Counted from the stretch's first letter, positions 24,304-37,205 are shown. The stretch: 64,000 bases of DNA from Marsupella aquatica (GCA_973895155.1 OZ316895.1:11222001-11286000), one strand, 5' to 3'. A program made the numbers and translations. The notes: a model not told the origin generated them from the letters alone.

Positions 24304-27300
24304 ATGGAACCCGGGCAGAGGCCGGAGGTAAGGCTGAGGGTGAAAACCCGATTAGGGTTAGGGCGCGTTAAGCGTCGGCGGCTAGGAAGGATCAACGGGA
24401 AGAAGGACCGGCAGAGGAGAGGGGTAAGGAGCGCTTGCAGGAGATGGTGGCTCATTTGCGAGCACGAACTAGGCAGACGACTACGGGAGGCCAACTACTG
24501 TCAGCTGCTTAGGCAAGCACTCGGGGAGAGAGTAGATACCGACGATCAACCTAAGGAGGGTATGAGCAACGTCAATCAAGCGGCACATTTCTGGGGATGC
24601 CTGTTCGAACGGGCAACTGAGTACATCAAGACTTACGAGGACGAGGAGTCAGAAAGGGCAGCTCGAGAACGGCAGGAGCTCGCTTGATTGTGGGAGCTGC
24701 AGAAGACGGCTTTCTTAGGAGGCGAACTCATCAAGGACGAGTTCCTGTGGACGCCTACTTCCAATCAACTCGACGATCTTCTGTTTTGCAAAGACAGCGT
24801 CGTCGGCATCCGAGAGGCCATCAAGAACTGCAACGACATACACTGGGAATTAAAGGGTAGCACGGAAAGGTGGACCCGGGCAACGGTGCTAGGAGAGACC
24901 TCCACGGCAGCAGAGATGAAGAGGAAGGGAGCCGTCAACGATGAAGCCACCCCGGCAAAAAGAACGAGGTCGGCGGCACCAAAGAAGCCAGCCAAGCAGC
25001 AGAGCAGGAGGCAGGGAGAAGCCGAAGAGGAGGAGGTCGATCCCATCAAGGCCATTCCAACCAGGGATGACACCTGGAAGGGCTGGGCGGCAACCCTACC
25101 GGTGGAGGTGCAACTACATTTTGCACGGGAGGAGGATGCATGCTTTACGGCCATGCAGACCAAGAAGTACCAAGGCTTCATGGCCGGATCCGGCTTGGAG
25201 GCCTTTGTAAGATTACCATGGCTGAAGCCGGAGGTACCGGAGTCAGACCTATTAGAATTCGTGGGGTCATGGGAACCCGAGACCAATTGCACGAGGATAC
25301 ATGGGAAGGATTTCTATCTTACTCCCAAGGTGATTGCCGAAGTGTTTGGCTTGCCGATGGGCAATAAGACCAAAGTTGATACCAGGAAGACCTTGCCTGA
25401 CAAGGAGTTCCGGTCGTTCCCCGGGCCATCAACGAAGAATGGCTTCTTCCGGAACACCTGCACCAACCCGCACATAGGAGAGATGATCGACTTCTTGCGG
25501 GTGACCATGCATTGTAACTTGCCGAGGGCAGAGATCGGCAAGGCACAGGTCTATCTGGCAGAAAGGCCAGACCCAAGCCGGGACTACAACGGGTACCTCC
25601 TCAACCAATTGAAGAAGATCTTAAAGGAGGAGCAGCAGGTAATCGGCATGGGGAGCGTGTCGCGGCTTGGCTATCACATGCCGCTGTTGTGCCGGTATGC
25701 CAGAGGTCAGACTTTTGCCCCGGTACTTCCCCTGCAGGTAAGGGCACCCGAGGAAGCTCCAACGCCGAGGCCGTTGGCTGAGAAGCCTCAACCACCTGTT
25801 AGTCCTACGATCGAGCAGGTGTTTAGGCCCAGGAAGGAAGACTTGCCGATGCAGCAACCAGGCATGCAGAGTCTGCTGAAACTACTGGAGAAAGAAAAGA
25901 AATCGGCATCGGCAAAAACAACGGCAACGGCAACAATGCAGGACACTACTACAGAGGTAGGCCTACACCGGCTCACAAGAGAAAACCCCTTTGCTGGAGA
26001 CAAGGAGAGAATCAGGCCGGAATCCAAGCCAGGTGTTCGAATGTACGTGGGAACCTCAAGCTCCGAATCTGAGGCAGAATTGCCTGAAGCTCCTACCAAC
26101 AAAGAGGAGAGGGAGAAGCCGGACGTCCAAGAGGTAGAGGAGGCAGTGGAGGACTGCAGCCATGATAATTCCGGCTATGGGTCGGACCATCACGTTCCAG
26201 GAGTAAGGACCTGTGGCCGGTTTGTCCCCACACTGCCAAGGGTAGTGCGAGGGGACCCCAACCAGCAGAGTAGCCCTGAGTCTCCCCCACCAGATGTTGC
26301 TCCCCCGAGCTTCGACGGCATAAAACAGACGGTGCAGGAATTTCAGGAGCGAATCAAGCAGGAGGAAGAGGCCGCCCTGGCTAAGGAAAAGGATTTACCA
26401 GGAGGAGATTGGCCGGAGGACATCAGGCGGCTAGCCGAAAAAGGAAGCAAACCTCTAGCCACGATTGAAGAGATCCGCAGGACGGCTTGGGAGCAGAGGC
26501 CACAATGGGCGATGCCGATCACTTCTACTTACTCCACCTACGCTAAGAATAGAGCCATGGAGTATGGTGAGATGTGTGGGGAACTTGCGCTCGACATCTT
26601 TGGAGAGGAGTTGGAGGTAGGACCCTTTTTCCATAGGGAGCAGTTGGAGAAGCACCAATTAGAAGAAGCGGTGGCTTTAGAGAGAAGCAAGAAGGACGAG
26701 GTCATTCGGCGGCTTAGGAGGATGGAAGCCGAGATTGAAGATCTAAGGGCGGCCAAGAAAGCCCAAGATGAACTGCGGATTAAACGACATGAGCTGAACA
26801 TCATGCAGGGGCAGTTGGACGCCGCGCAGGCTGATAATCAGAATATCAAGGATAAACTGACTCAGACGCAGGAAGAGTTGGCCGACACGATCAAAGAAAG
26901 GGAAAAGTGGAAGCAAGAGCTGAAGAATACAGAGGAGGCCCACATAACAGCCAACAGCCGGGCCATGGCGGAGACCCAAAGAAAGGAATGGGCGTTGAAA
27001 GGGGAGCTCGAGAAAATCCGCGGAGCCCTTGAGCAGAAGGAGGTCGAGTTAGGGAAATCCTATCAAGGGATTATGGCGCTGCAGCAGGAGCTTGCGTCCC
27101 TGACGGCCAGCTTCAAGGCCGACCTAAGGGAGAAGGACGAGATGCTCGAACAGACTTACGCCAAGATGAACCAGATGGAGTCTGTCATCATTGCAGAGCT
27201 CGACAAGGAGCTAAGAGCAACCCAGGAGGAGAAGGCTACCTTGAAGAAGGAATTGGAGGAAGCCCACAGGGAGCAGGAGGAGGCCAAAAACGAGCTGGAG

Positions 27301-27951
27301 GGGGCACGTAAGGACCTGGATGAAACCCAAGAGGAGTTGGAGGAAATCACGAGGAAGATGGAGAACCTACAGCGGCGGGCCGACAACCAAACAGAGCGGC
27401 TGAAGAAACAAGCCGCAGTATTTAAATGCTTAGCTGCAGCAGGTCCATCTCCTGTTGGGACAAACCAGTTACCAGGGGTGGTAATTGCCGAAGGACAAGC
27501 CGCGCCACCTGCACCAGTGCCGGAGGTAAGTGGGAAGGGGAAGGGACCAGCTGCCAAGCCACCAACGAAGAAGAAGCGGAAACCTTCAGGGTCAAGGAGT
27601 AATACGACTTCACAGGCCGTGGTGATCAAGGAGGTAGACCCAGCACCGACCCCAGACAGGGTCACGGCTAAGGATCCAACTACCCTAGGGGAAGGGGAAG
27701 CCGAAGCCGTGGGAGTGGCTGAAGCCGAAGCCGTGGGAGTGGCTGAAGCCGAAGCCGTGGGAGTGGCTGAGGCCGAAGCCGTGGGTATTGCCGAGGCCGG
27801 TGTCGAGGCTGAAGCCGAAGGTGGACCCAGTCAGGCCGATGGAGAGTTGACTCGGTCAAGGGCAGGTAATCTGTCAGTAGGCGGGCCAACGGCAGTGGCT
27901 GAGGAGGAAGTGTTGGGGGCGTCCATTGAGGATCCACCACCGGTGTCGTGA
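24304..27951 (+). pseudogene. LTR-encoded protein, copy C (PMD-like plus coiled coil), one TGA
   Basis: ATG at 24,304 lies 115 bp inside the LTR, in the context CAACCATGG. The frame runs 1,216 codons to TGA at 27,949-27,951, leaving about 920 bp of noncoding LTR. The only lesion is TGA at 24,685-24,687 (codon 128), where copies A and B have CGA. The 1,087 codons after it are open. Features: a basic start with KRRRLGR; an SNQLDDLLFCKDSV region; a KKYQGFMAGSGLEAFVRLPW to EVFGLPMGNKT segment resembling the plant mobile domain; LNQLKKILKEEQQ; a heptad-rich coiled coil; TKKKRK; and a tail of EAEAVGVA repeats. No zinc knuckle, protease or polymerase motif is present. The match to plant mobile domain is tentative. 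Confidence 0.78.
27700..27800 (+). repeat. 24-bp coding minisatellite in the LTR ORF
   Basis: Four near-identical 24-bp units (GAAGCCGAAGCCGTGGGAGT plus GGCT) encode EAEAVGVA. Copy A (about 880-985, minus strand) has the same number; copy B has two fewer, which accounts exactly for its 48-bp shorter length. Confidence 0.88.
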
Positions 27952-28978
27952 CGGTGCAAGGGCGCCGTTCCTTTTAGGGAGGGCGGACGTGGAGGGAGGA
28001 GGCGTGAGTGGGCAGGGCGGGCACGGATCTCCACGTTTAGGATTAGGATCAGAACCAGGAGCGGCCCTGACACTTAGCTTAGTGGGATTGCGGTCCCACT
28101 GGTAGGAGCAACACTTGTGCTCCTGCCTTGCTGTACATAGGTAGATTCGGGCAAGTAGATTACTGTTAAGTAGATTAGGCTTACGATGCAAAGAATGGCG
28201 GATCCACTACCAGGATAAGTACCTGGGCAGCGGGGAGCTCAGGGCCTCTTCTTTAGCAAGTTTTTAGTTTGCACCAGCCGGGCTGGGATCAAGTAGTACG
28301 AGAAGCTCTCGGTTAGTCATACAGTGACCCTTGTGTATATTCATGTTTCCTCATGCCTAAGAGCTGAATAGAGTTGGCCTCACGGCTTAGTTCGCAGAAC
28401 TTGTGTATGAGATGTACTGTTTGTATGGCAAGTGCATGGTATCACTCAGTCAGAATGAGTCATTTTGCTATTTGTGTGTCGCATTAACTTGTGTGAAGAG
28501 TGCCCACATCAACAGAAGGAAGGAAAGTAAGCAGGGGAGTGAGAGTTGGATGTGTCGAGCTGAGAGAGGTCTTAGCGGCTTAACCAAGCCTATTGGGGAT
28601 CATTCGGGCGGCGGAATCCAAACATACCTAACAAGACGGAGGGGAAGACAGGGGAAGACAGGGGAAGGCCTATAGTAGGCCGGCTACGTATCTCATGACC
28701 CGATGAAGGATCTGTCCAGTATATGTGTGTAAAATGTTAATAGTAGTAGTAGAATGTTAGCAGCGTCCCATGCCGCTAAGCCACGGAAACGGCCTCGCCA
28801 AGCACGAAACCTGCGGGAATCGGCTTGAGCTGGGGGGTTTCTTGGGTTTAGGGAGCCATGGGACGCACCACAGAGCGCCATAAAATGCATGTTTACTGGA
28901 AGAAAGTTTGCAATGAGGATCCAACCAAACCTGGGCCATCTGGTGTTGATCCAAAGAAATGGGCAGCTTTGGTATCTC

Positions 28979-28996
28979 CACTAGTAGAAACCGGGG
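28979..28996 (+). repeat. Left terminal inverted repeat of the inner CACTA
   Basis: CACTAGTAGAAACCGGGG pairs perfectly with 58,650-58,667. The TSD is CTC at 28,976-28,978. Confidence 0.95.
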
Positions 28997-31740
28997 CAAT
29001 TTAGACCATACCTTATAGGACTAAGCCCACTAAGTCCTTTTTCCATACTTGAAACGACTCGCACCCATTGCACCGGTTTTGTTGAAGACTACAAAAGACT
29101 ATTAGTGTTTTATGGTTCACTAAAAGACTATGAGAAGTAACCTTGCTACTTTGTGAACGGTGAATAGTCTAGCACATCATGGGTAATGTTCACTTATGTT
29201 GAGGAGGGGTAATTCTGTAAAGAGGGTGATAGCAAGGGGCATAACTCAATAAATGGCCTTATTTGCGACCAAAAAGGTTTTGGAGTGAGGTTCATGGAGG
29301 GTGGACTACGGAGGGATCAATTACTAACTCCATCAATAAAAGGCCGAGATGCACAAAGGTAGATTTGTACCGGTCTCAAGGGGGTGTGGGTTTAGGGTTA
29401 GGGGGTTGTCCAGGCGAAGAACACTCGATTGAAATAGTGACGCAATGGTTTAGGGTAAAGGAACATGTTTAGGGACCCTAACTTGTTTGCTGCCTTGGGA
29501 GGATCTTGAGAGCCTGAGCTTGCAAGCGGCATGCACTCTAAAAATGGCCCCTGGCATTGCAAAGATAGTCTGGCCACAATCGAGTTGTGAAGACATTTAG
29601 GGGGTTTATATGTCAAGGCTAGGGGGTGGCTGGGTTTTCACTAAAGGGGGTTTAGGGGGGGTTTGATGTCAAGGGTCGGGGGTTGCATGTTAAGGGGATG
29701 GGGGTTTAGGAACCATTGGATCGTTGGCATCATGTCCATTGACATCATATATGTTGGGAAAGATAATTGACAAATTATTCATGAGGGTAGGCAATTTGGA
29801 CAATGTTCACTTATGTTCAGGAGGGGTAATTGCATAAATTAAGAGGGTGATGACAAGGGGCATCACTCATTAAATGGCCTTATTTGTGACCAAAAGAGGT
29901 TTGGTTTAATGAAGTTCAATCACCACAGATATTTGCTAAGGCCAAAGTATTTGTTTAGCGACACTACACTAAGTTGTCACTCACAACACTTGAGTGAATG
30001 GAGGGGGTTTATGGAGGGTCAGGATAATCTTGCCGTTACCATGTCGGCAACACCAGTGACTTTGGTAAGGGTATCCCAAGCTAGGGGCCCGTACCGCTTG
30101 CAGTACCGTTTGGACACCCGAGTCGCGCGACCGTTGGAAGGGAACAAGCCGGTTATGCAACTTTGCTTACACTTAGCAGGTTGTTGATGTGTTTAGGGAT
30201 CCCGCCACATTCCCAACGTGCGGAGCAAGGTTTATTGTGTTCTCTTGGTGGGATTGGGAGTTTAGGGATTGGAGCAAGGTTTTATCGTGTTCTCTCGATG
30301 GGATCGGGAGCTTAGGGATCGGAGCAAGGTTTTCCGTGTAATCTTGGTGGGAACGTCTCTACAGTGAGGTTTAGTGTTCCCATTTTCTTGTGGTCGGCTC
30401 TGTGGAATCCGAGAAGAGGGATCGGGAGTTTAGGGATGCTGCAATGACCGGCTCTCGAAGGGTGAGGTGAGACAACCTATTCAACACCCTTTTGCTGCAC
30501 CCTTAAGCTGTCGAGCTGCCATTGAGCTGGTGAAGCTGCATGCGGGTTGCATCTGTTCTACGGGCGCGCTATCTGCCTGGTTTATGGATTGTGGACTTTG
30601 TGGGGAGCGACAATCGGTAACAACGTGAAGGCCATCAGAGGCTGGGCAAAGCAGTTTAGGGTGCTGTGGTCGAGGAGGAGCTCACCACAAATTGGGGAGA
30701 AGACACGGGTGACAAGCTGGGGGTGGGGAGGAGCTGCGGTCAGGGAGGATACAGACCGTCTATAGAACAACTGGCAGTCGGAGCGGCGCAGGAGCTTAGA
30801 GTGGGCCAACGCCAGCTGAATACAAGCCAGGAGTTGCATAAGGTGAGAGTCCAAGTTTTGTGTTGCTTTAGTGTTCGAGCAGCGTGCTGCCATTTCAGCC
30901 ACAGTGCACCGCCTTTGAAGCTCCCGTTGTCAGGGCTGGTAAGACATCACGGCTACATTGCTTTTCTTTGTTGTCCTCTGTCTTTTTGTGGGGACAACCT
31001 ACTTGATTTGAGCTGCGCAAATCATCATAAGTTAAGGCATGCGCCATGCCATCTGGATAGTGTGCCACCAAACTGTGGGAGGATGAGCAATGCGTGGCTG
31101 TAAGCAGGTATTCTGTCAGCACAGGCGAGATTTCATTGTTAAAATCCTATTGCCTGCAATGTGTCTTGTAATGTGTTTTTCCTCATTCAATCAAGAGCTG
31201 AGAAGGGTATTGTTAGGCTTCAATTACTCTGTGTTTTTCTCCAGCTCCATGGTACAGTTTGTGCTTTGTCTGGCGCCCATGCTCCGTCGATCGTAGAGCT
31301 AGGTCAACCGAGCTTTGAAGAGGGAGGTTGTGGGAGCTCCTTACTGTGCTGCAGCTGCTCTTCAATCAACAGTGTAGAGATTGTAGCTACGATCAGTGTT
31401 TGCGGAGCTGCCAGCCGGGTGCTTCGATAGTAGAGAAGAGCAGCCAAACTGATTCAGTCCTTCTCCTACTTGCAACCAAGGACCCCCTGTGCATCGTAAA
31501 GTGTGACCTCGGAGCTGAGCTGCGCACTATCTCTATTACATGCCTTGTTGTGGGCCCGACCTCCATGACAGGAAACAGGAAACAGTGATGATCATAACAG
31601 GAAAAATAGTTGAACAAAACAGGAGAATTGATATTATCATTGAGAAAAAACGACTTAATTTTGGACCAAACCAAAGAAGTCAAATTCAACATCAACTCAA
31701 AAAGATGGGGAAAACGACAATTATCGGAAGATGTTTTTAC
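28997..31740 (+). other. Left subterminal and 5' region of the inner CACTA
   Basis: The first ~170 bp carry AAGACT/AGTCC motifs (for example near 29,091-29,131), matching the right subterminal region. A ~90-bp segment starting GTTCACTTATGTT and ending CTTATTTG(C/T)GACCAAAA occurs at 29,189-29,280 and again at 29,805-29,900. A ~50-bp repeat starting GGAGCAAGGTTT occurs at 30,222, 30,271 and 30,321. From 30.5 kb the DNA is G-rich with GAGCTGC motifs, like the outer element's leader at 10.2-10.4 kb. No protein-coding gene is recognised. The PHD gene and the start of TNP2 expected here by comparison with the outer element are missing. Confidence 0.6.
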
Positions 31741-32232
31741 TAGCGCTTAGTCCTAACCAAGCGTTTGATACCGTTACAAAATATCATTAACAAAATACCC
31801 GCTCACAATCTACCAGAATGATCAGAGGATAACGGTTTCTAAGGCAAGAAAAGGTCACATGCCTTTTCTTGAGAATGGTCACATGCCTTTTTCACCTCGA
31901 GAATGCATGCGAAAGAAATCCACACGTTCAGACCTAGACTACAAACTGAAACCAAGTAAGGAAATGAAGTCTAGCGCCGGGCGCTAACAAAATTGAAGTC
32001 CAAGTGACGATTGAATACAAAGAAATCTCGGTTACCCGTACAATGAAATTTACACATCCGTAAAATTGTAAAAACAAATTAAGTGTTTTGTGCAACCCAC
32101 AAAAGATTGAGCCGTGTTGAAAAGCAACCAAAGGTTGTTTACTAGCGCCGGGCGCTAACCAAAACAAAGTTACCGTTACGAAACGACAAGTCCTACATTC
32201 CCGTTGAACGTAAACTAGAATACTAAACCTTC

Positions 32233-35200
32233 CTATAAACCATCAGAATTCTGCCTCCCTAGAATATAACGCAGTTCCAAAATGGTAAGAATCGGTTGGC
32301 TTGGGAGTATATTGTCCACAGGATCAAGCTTGCAGATAACTTTGTAAACCCAGTACAAGTGTTTACATGGCATGAAAGGTTTCCCTCGAGAATGTCGACG
32401 AAAGAAATCTTCACAAGAGCAACAAGGGAAAATGCAAATCTGCACCCAGTAAGTATTTGCAGTTCGTAAATGTGCATGTGTGCGTATCTGGAATCGTTTC
32501 CCGTATGAATTTCCCAATGAAACTTCCATAGTTTTGATCAAAGTCATTGTTTCTTTCGTTGCTGATTCAATCCTTTTACGATATTCCTGAGTGAGATTTG
32601 ATCTGGAGCTCATCGCACGCCCGTTTCTCGTTCGAAAACGGATGTTGACTTGTGCAAGATCGATCTTTTCAGGGAAAGCGTCAATGTTGATTCTCAGTTC
32701 AAATGGAGAAGGACAACATGAAATAGCACCTCCTCTCGAGACTTCAATGCCCTGCTCGTTAAGGAAATTCAACTCCAGACTTGAAAGATGAGTGCCTTTC
32801 TGTACTGGCAAAAAGTCTGGGCAAGTAGGGAGGTTCACAATACATCGACGAGGCGGCTCTTCCAGCAATCACGAGTGGGGCAGAACCAGACAAGCTCTGG
32901 ATGGTGTTCACCTCTGAATAAGCGGTAACCTTTGACGACTATTCCGACAACCCCTGCATTTGAAGGATATCCGACCTTCTTAATTCGATTACGACACTCA
33001 TCTCGATCACAACTTCCAAACAACGTCCCATTACACTGTGGTCCAGCACCGTGTCTGGAAACTCTCCGCAAATGCCATGACCCGGGTACAGCGTCCACTT
33101 CAAAAAGCGAAGTGTCTACAGGAATGAATGGAGTGGTGTTCGGAACACTTTCTGGAACTTCAGAAGATTGAGTGACATGATGGGAAACTGGAGAGCCACT
33201 TTCAGACAAATCGATAACTGGATTCGAAGGAGGAGTTCTAAGTATCGGAATGTGCTCAAACTCGGCTGAGGTCAAATTTCTCCTCTTGCAACCTCGGGTG
33301 TTTGGCGTAGTTATGAGGACCGTGTCATGTCGATGGGAGTCTTGTGGAGAGACATTCCCGATCGCCGGACCTTTTCTTTTCACAGACTTTGTCACAAAAT
33401 CCCCATTCAACGAAGAATCCCTCTCCAAATCAAATTCTGCTGCATTTGCGAGTAACATATTAGAGGCTTCTTCGAAGAGTTTCGGGGACCCTGCCTGGTC
33501 AGCCGAACGAAAAGCCAATTCAAACACTGTAGGACCGGTACCCCGATGGAGCCCTTCACGATATGCTGTATAGGCTGCTATTTGTGAGATTGCTCTGTTG
33601 TGATCGGTCTTACATCCTTCGAACAAACCAACTGTTTTCTTTCCCTGCCATGCTTTCATGATTCCGTGAACAGCTTCAGAACCAGTGCAATTGGGAATCA
33701 TCCCCCCTTCGAGTGCACTTTTGCTCTGAAAAAGAGTTTTGTCAAATTCAGTAAAATATATCGAATAAAAAAGCGGAACTTCAAAATGCGCGGATGAAAG
33801 GTATGAATGTTTTCATAATCATTGTGAACATTGAAGAAGCTATCAAGCTATTCGTTAGCGCCCGGTGCTGGCAAAAACATCAGTAAATATCACAATTACT
33901 ACTATTAATTGTGGGGAATATTAATACTAGCGCCAGGCGCTAGTATACATTGACTCACCAAACGTATGAAATTTCCCCACTGTCGCCACCTCACAACCCA
34001 CCATGCGATCCATCCTTGCAACATTCTAAGTTTCCCAGGAATACAATTTCCAGATCTCCACCATGAATCAATCTCTCGTGAAACCCTGTAGGCTTCCACA
34101 AATGAAGCGGCATTCCGCAACTTGTCCCAAAGGATTCTATGTTCAACACGTTTTTCTTCAAGTACTCCTTCGATAGAGTGCCGATGCAAAGACTGATAAA
34201 AGTGGAATGCATCCGATCGCTCTCTCTCCGGGTTTGGATGGCCGTCAAAGAAGACATTCCTAACCGCTATCCATCCCGCCTGAGCGTTATCCGCCATGAA
34301 ACCATGGATTTCCACACTGTTTAAACCGTTCTCCAAAGCGACTTCGATCATCAACCTCCAAGCTTTCTCAAGCGATGCAGTGTCCTCTACTTTGAGTTCA
34401 CAAGTAAATATTGTGCACAAAGCTCGATAGTTATGGTCATACACATGTGCACTAAAAGTACTCCATTCTTTGGACATCCTTTTCATCACGTCAAAGCTCA
34501 CCCATGCTCCTTCTAGAGGCCCCCCTTTTTTCATCTGACGCAGTAAATCTACTCCCGATCCATGACCTTTGATAGTCATTTTGAAAATATGCGCTCTATC
34601 ACCTTTACAGCCCTGCCCAGGAAGAAGATATCTTTGGAGAAATGGAAACGTAACATTCTTCTGCATGCGAACCAGATATTCCAAATCACCTCGACCAACC
34701 TGATCTTTGCGAACGCTCTTAAATAACGCAGAAAACTTCTGAGGCGTTGAAACGAGCATAAGTGATTTCCAGATTTCTGATTCTTCTAGCTTTGAGATGT
34801 CATCCACAGACTCACCTACGGCATCCATTAAAGATCCAGTGATCTCATTTTTCAAAACGCACGGTGTAGAAGAAGGAGACTTCTCATGCTGTCTCCGTAT
34901 TTCTTCTATTGCTATTTTCTCAGCACTTCTAGACCAGACCTTCCGACATGGATGGTTGTGCACTCCTATATGGATTGCAAGTCGTGACATGTGTTTTGCA
35001 GTGTCATTTTCGATCAAAACTTGCGGGTACATATAAAACATTTTTGCTGGACAAGACTCAACACAAAATGGAACTTGAAGGCAATAGCGACAAACAATTC
35101 CTCCAGCATCGATAAACCTCCCAGGACAATGCTGACCAGAGAGCTTGGGGGTCCCATCCCATCCATTACAGTTTCTGACTTGAGTCCTGGTGTAAAACTC

Positions 35201-35974
35201 ACATGCTCTATTTCGGCATTCGAGAGAACCACTACAGCTTACTTTCCCAAACTCCCACATCTTCTTCAGAATGACATTAGCAGAAGTAGGAAGGATTCTA
35301 GTCCAAAGGTAGCAGTCCTTGCATCGATCCATGTTTCGCAGACGATCCCCTTTCGAGCCAACACCTTGAACAGGTGGAAGCTCAAATATGGCATTCCCAT
35401 TGTACTCTACAGGTAAGCATTCAACCTGTTTGTGAATGAATGCCTCGGACCTAACAAAGCGCGCTAACTCACTTTGTCCAGTTGACTTCAACAAGGCATC
35501 AAGTGCGCTTCTTCTATACACAACCAGAACAGGACGAGTTAGAGTGTCTCCATCATCAGACTCCTCCGACGGAAACAATACGGGGGGTACCTGGGGCGTC
35601 AACAAACTGGTACTTCCGCCCTCCTTATTGACCTCACTGCCCCTTGAGATTGGTGGAGAACCCTCAGAGCATAGGTCAATCACATCGTGAGCGACCTGGT
35701 TCCTCTCCACTTTGACATGAACAATGTCCCTTAGTTGAATGAAAATCAAGTACTCCACACCATATTCGAGATTCCAAACAACGTCCTCCGCTTCAGTATC
35801 AAAATGAGCGGGCCCATCGTTCAAAGTTCTGATACTCAAAATATGTTTTCTCGTCACCCCAAATCTTCCACACAGGTAATTATCACTAACACGTTTCTTG
35901 GTTTCGGAAATCGACACAGGGATCGTCACAACGTCACCTGTATTCGGACACGTTATTCCAATAATGCGAGACAT
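32233..35974 (-). pseudogene. MULE-like transposase with zinc-binding N-terminus and SWIM finger
   Basis: Exon 1 is 35,974-33,959 (672 codons) from ATG, donor GTGAGT. The intron 33,958-33,726 ends TTTTTCAG and contains two palindromes. Exon 2 is 33,725-32,233. Residues about 215-345 hold a Cys/His-rich region ending HIGVHNHPC, like the WRKY/GCM1-type fingers of MULE proteins. The catalytic-type segment has FDVMKRMSKEW (about 492), FMADNAQAGW (about 559) and DAFHFYQSLHRH (about 590). Exon 2 ends with CSCEDFF...CKHLYWVY, a SWIM finger (CxC...CxH), normal at the C-terminus of MuDR/MULE transposases. Around 32,850 the two exon-2 frames overlap and need a frameshift, and the exon length (1,493 nt) also fails to fit one frame, so this copy is probably dead. 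The first ~130 residues match nothing I know. It diverges from the ParB-methyltransferase gene. Confidence 0.62.
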
Positions 35975-37205
35975 TCTAACTCCCCAAAGATAACCGACTA
36001 CATAAAATAATGATACATGGTAAGATCAATCTAGATTGTATGGTTGAGGGTTTCTTCTAAATCCAAGTCTCAAAAGGAAAGAGCCGTCTAGCGGTTATAG
36101 GATCCGTTGGGTACGGATTTTCTTACCGTTCACGAAACGACAAAACCATCAATTATGCGGAAAGTTACTGTTAAATTAATGGTTTTGACGTTGTAACCAA
36201 CGGGGTAATATAGTAGCGCCAGGCGCTAGCATTGTCCACATCTGAAATATCCCCAAAAATGAACAACAAAAGAAAAGATCATCGACCATTTTGGTCACTG
36301 ACACAGGTTAAAATCCTACGACAGGTTTCGGGTTTGCTTGGAAATATATTGGGTTTCCTTGGAAATACCCCTTATTTATGTCAGACGACAATATTACCCT
36401 TTGCTAATATTAAAATCGATCCATTTGAACACGATTACAAGCTATCATAATAATAGCGCCAGGCGCTATCATAAAAGTCATAAAATTGTCAAGATGTACT
36501 CGCAGATTATTTATAGAAACTTACACATTTTGGGTCCAAACATATACCATTTTCATGTGTCTCGTTACTAGCGCTGGGCGCTATTATTGAAATCTATACA
36601 TTTGAGCCATATTTGACACTAAAAGAAAATAGCGCCTGGGACTCTCGTAAACTTTATCAAAACAGAATCCGTTTATTACAAAATCTTTCACGCTTTAGTC
36701 CATTCATTCGCTTGATTTTTTAGTACAATGTTACTAGCGCCAGGCGCTATTATTAAAATTCATCATTTTAAGATATATTTTAGTCTAGCATAATAATAGC
36801 GCCAGGCGCTAATATTAGATCGAAGTAGAATACTCAGATAAACGGTCTTTTTAAACGGTAACTTTGACCGTTTATCGTTACAATTTAGAATGAATTCTTG
36901 GATAAATATATTCACGAGTACCTATAACTAGTTAAAATGTGACAAGTGTCAACCTTTAGTAGGTCTGCTTTTGGATGCTCGTGCTTTTCGATGAGTACTT
37001 GTGATACATGTCCGTCTGCCACAGGGTATATCAGATAAGATCTTTTCGCAATAGTGTCTTCCTTGATCGTTAGAACGACCTCTGTGCATGTTTAGGATCG
37101 TTGTCAATCATTCGTCCATATCGGTACAGCACCACAAGAAACGTTGCATCACGCAAGAAGCACGTTGCGGTGCGGGTTCCCCGTGTGTATGCATCTTAAA
37201 CAAAC
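35975..37205. promoter_or_regulatory. Shared divergent promoter region with a cluster of palindromes
   Basis: This 1.2-kb AT-rich interval separates the two divergent start codons and has no coding features. It contains palindromes at 36,214, 36,454, 36,569, 36,734 and 36,797 plus a decayed one at 36,631, the densest cluster in the module. A bidirectional control region bound by one of the encoded proteins is an inference from placement. I could not assign TATA boxes with confidence. Confidence 0.5.

Larger units (their letters stand above)
24189..28872 (+). mobile_element. Solo LTR C, 4,684 bp, inside a TNPA-like exon
   Basis: It starts TGTGATGCCT at 24,189 and ends CGCACCACA at 28,872, i.e. 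TG...CA ends. It is flanked by GAGCG at 24,184-24,188 and 28,873-28,877, a perfect 5-bp duplication. Its ends match those of the 1,856-bp LTRs of the full-length element at 44.3-54.2 kb; relative to those it keeps an extra ~2.8 kb internal segment (about 24,409-27,219) that holds most of the encoded protein. The host exon is in frame across the insertion point. Confidence 0.94.
22592..28978 (+). pseudogene. TNPA/Ptta-like second gene of the outer CACTA, 5' part
   Basis: A likely first coding exon starts at ATG 22,592 and contains YEEARKRNIEHN; its end is blurred by the assembly gap. Further exons with good splice sites are 23,070-23,280, 23,370-23,466, 23,569-23,634, 23,730-23,833 and 23,956 onward. 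The last carries the start of the Ptta/En/Spm domain (QYWLEELRGNVL, WTDHPRVHITSVWKNMAAEW, LKRER). It is cut at 24,188 by solo LTR C, resumes in frame at 28,878 (HKMHVYWKKV, KKWAALVS) and is cut again at 28,978 by the inner CACTA. The product should be the element's subterminal-repeat-binding protein, partner of TNP2. The exon contents are convincing; the exact 5' end is not. Confidence 0.72.

Noticed and set aside
30547-31695. Small ORFs at 30.5-31.7 kb as the missing TNP2 start or PHD gene of the inner CACTA
   Set aside because: None shows the CPCxxCKG or PHD cysteine patterns seen in the outer element.
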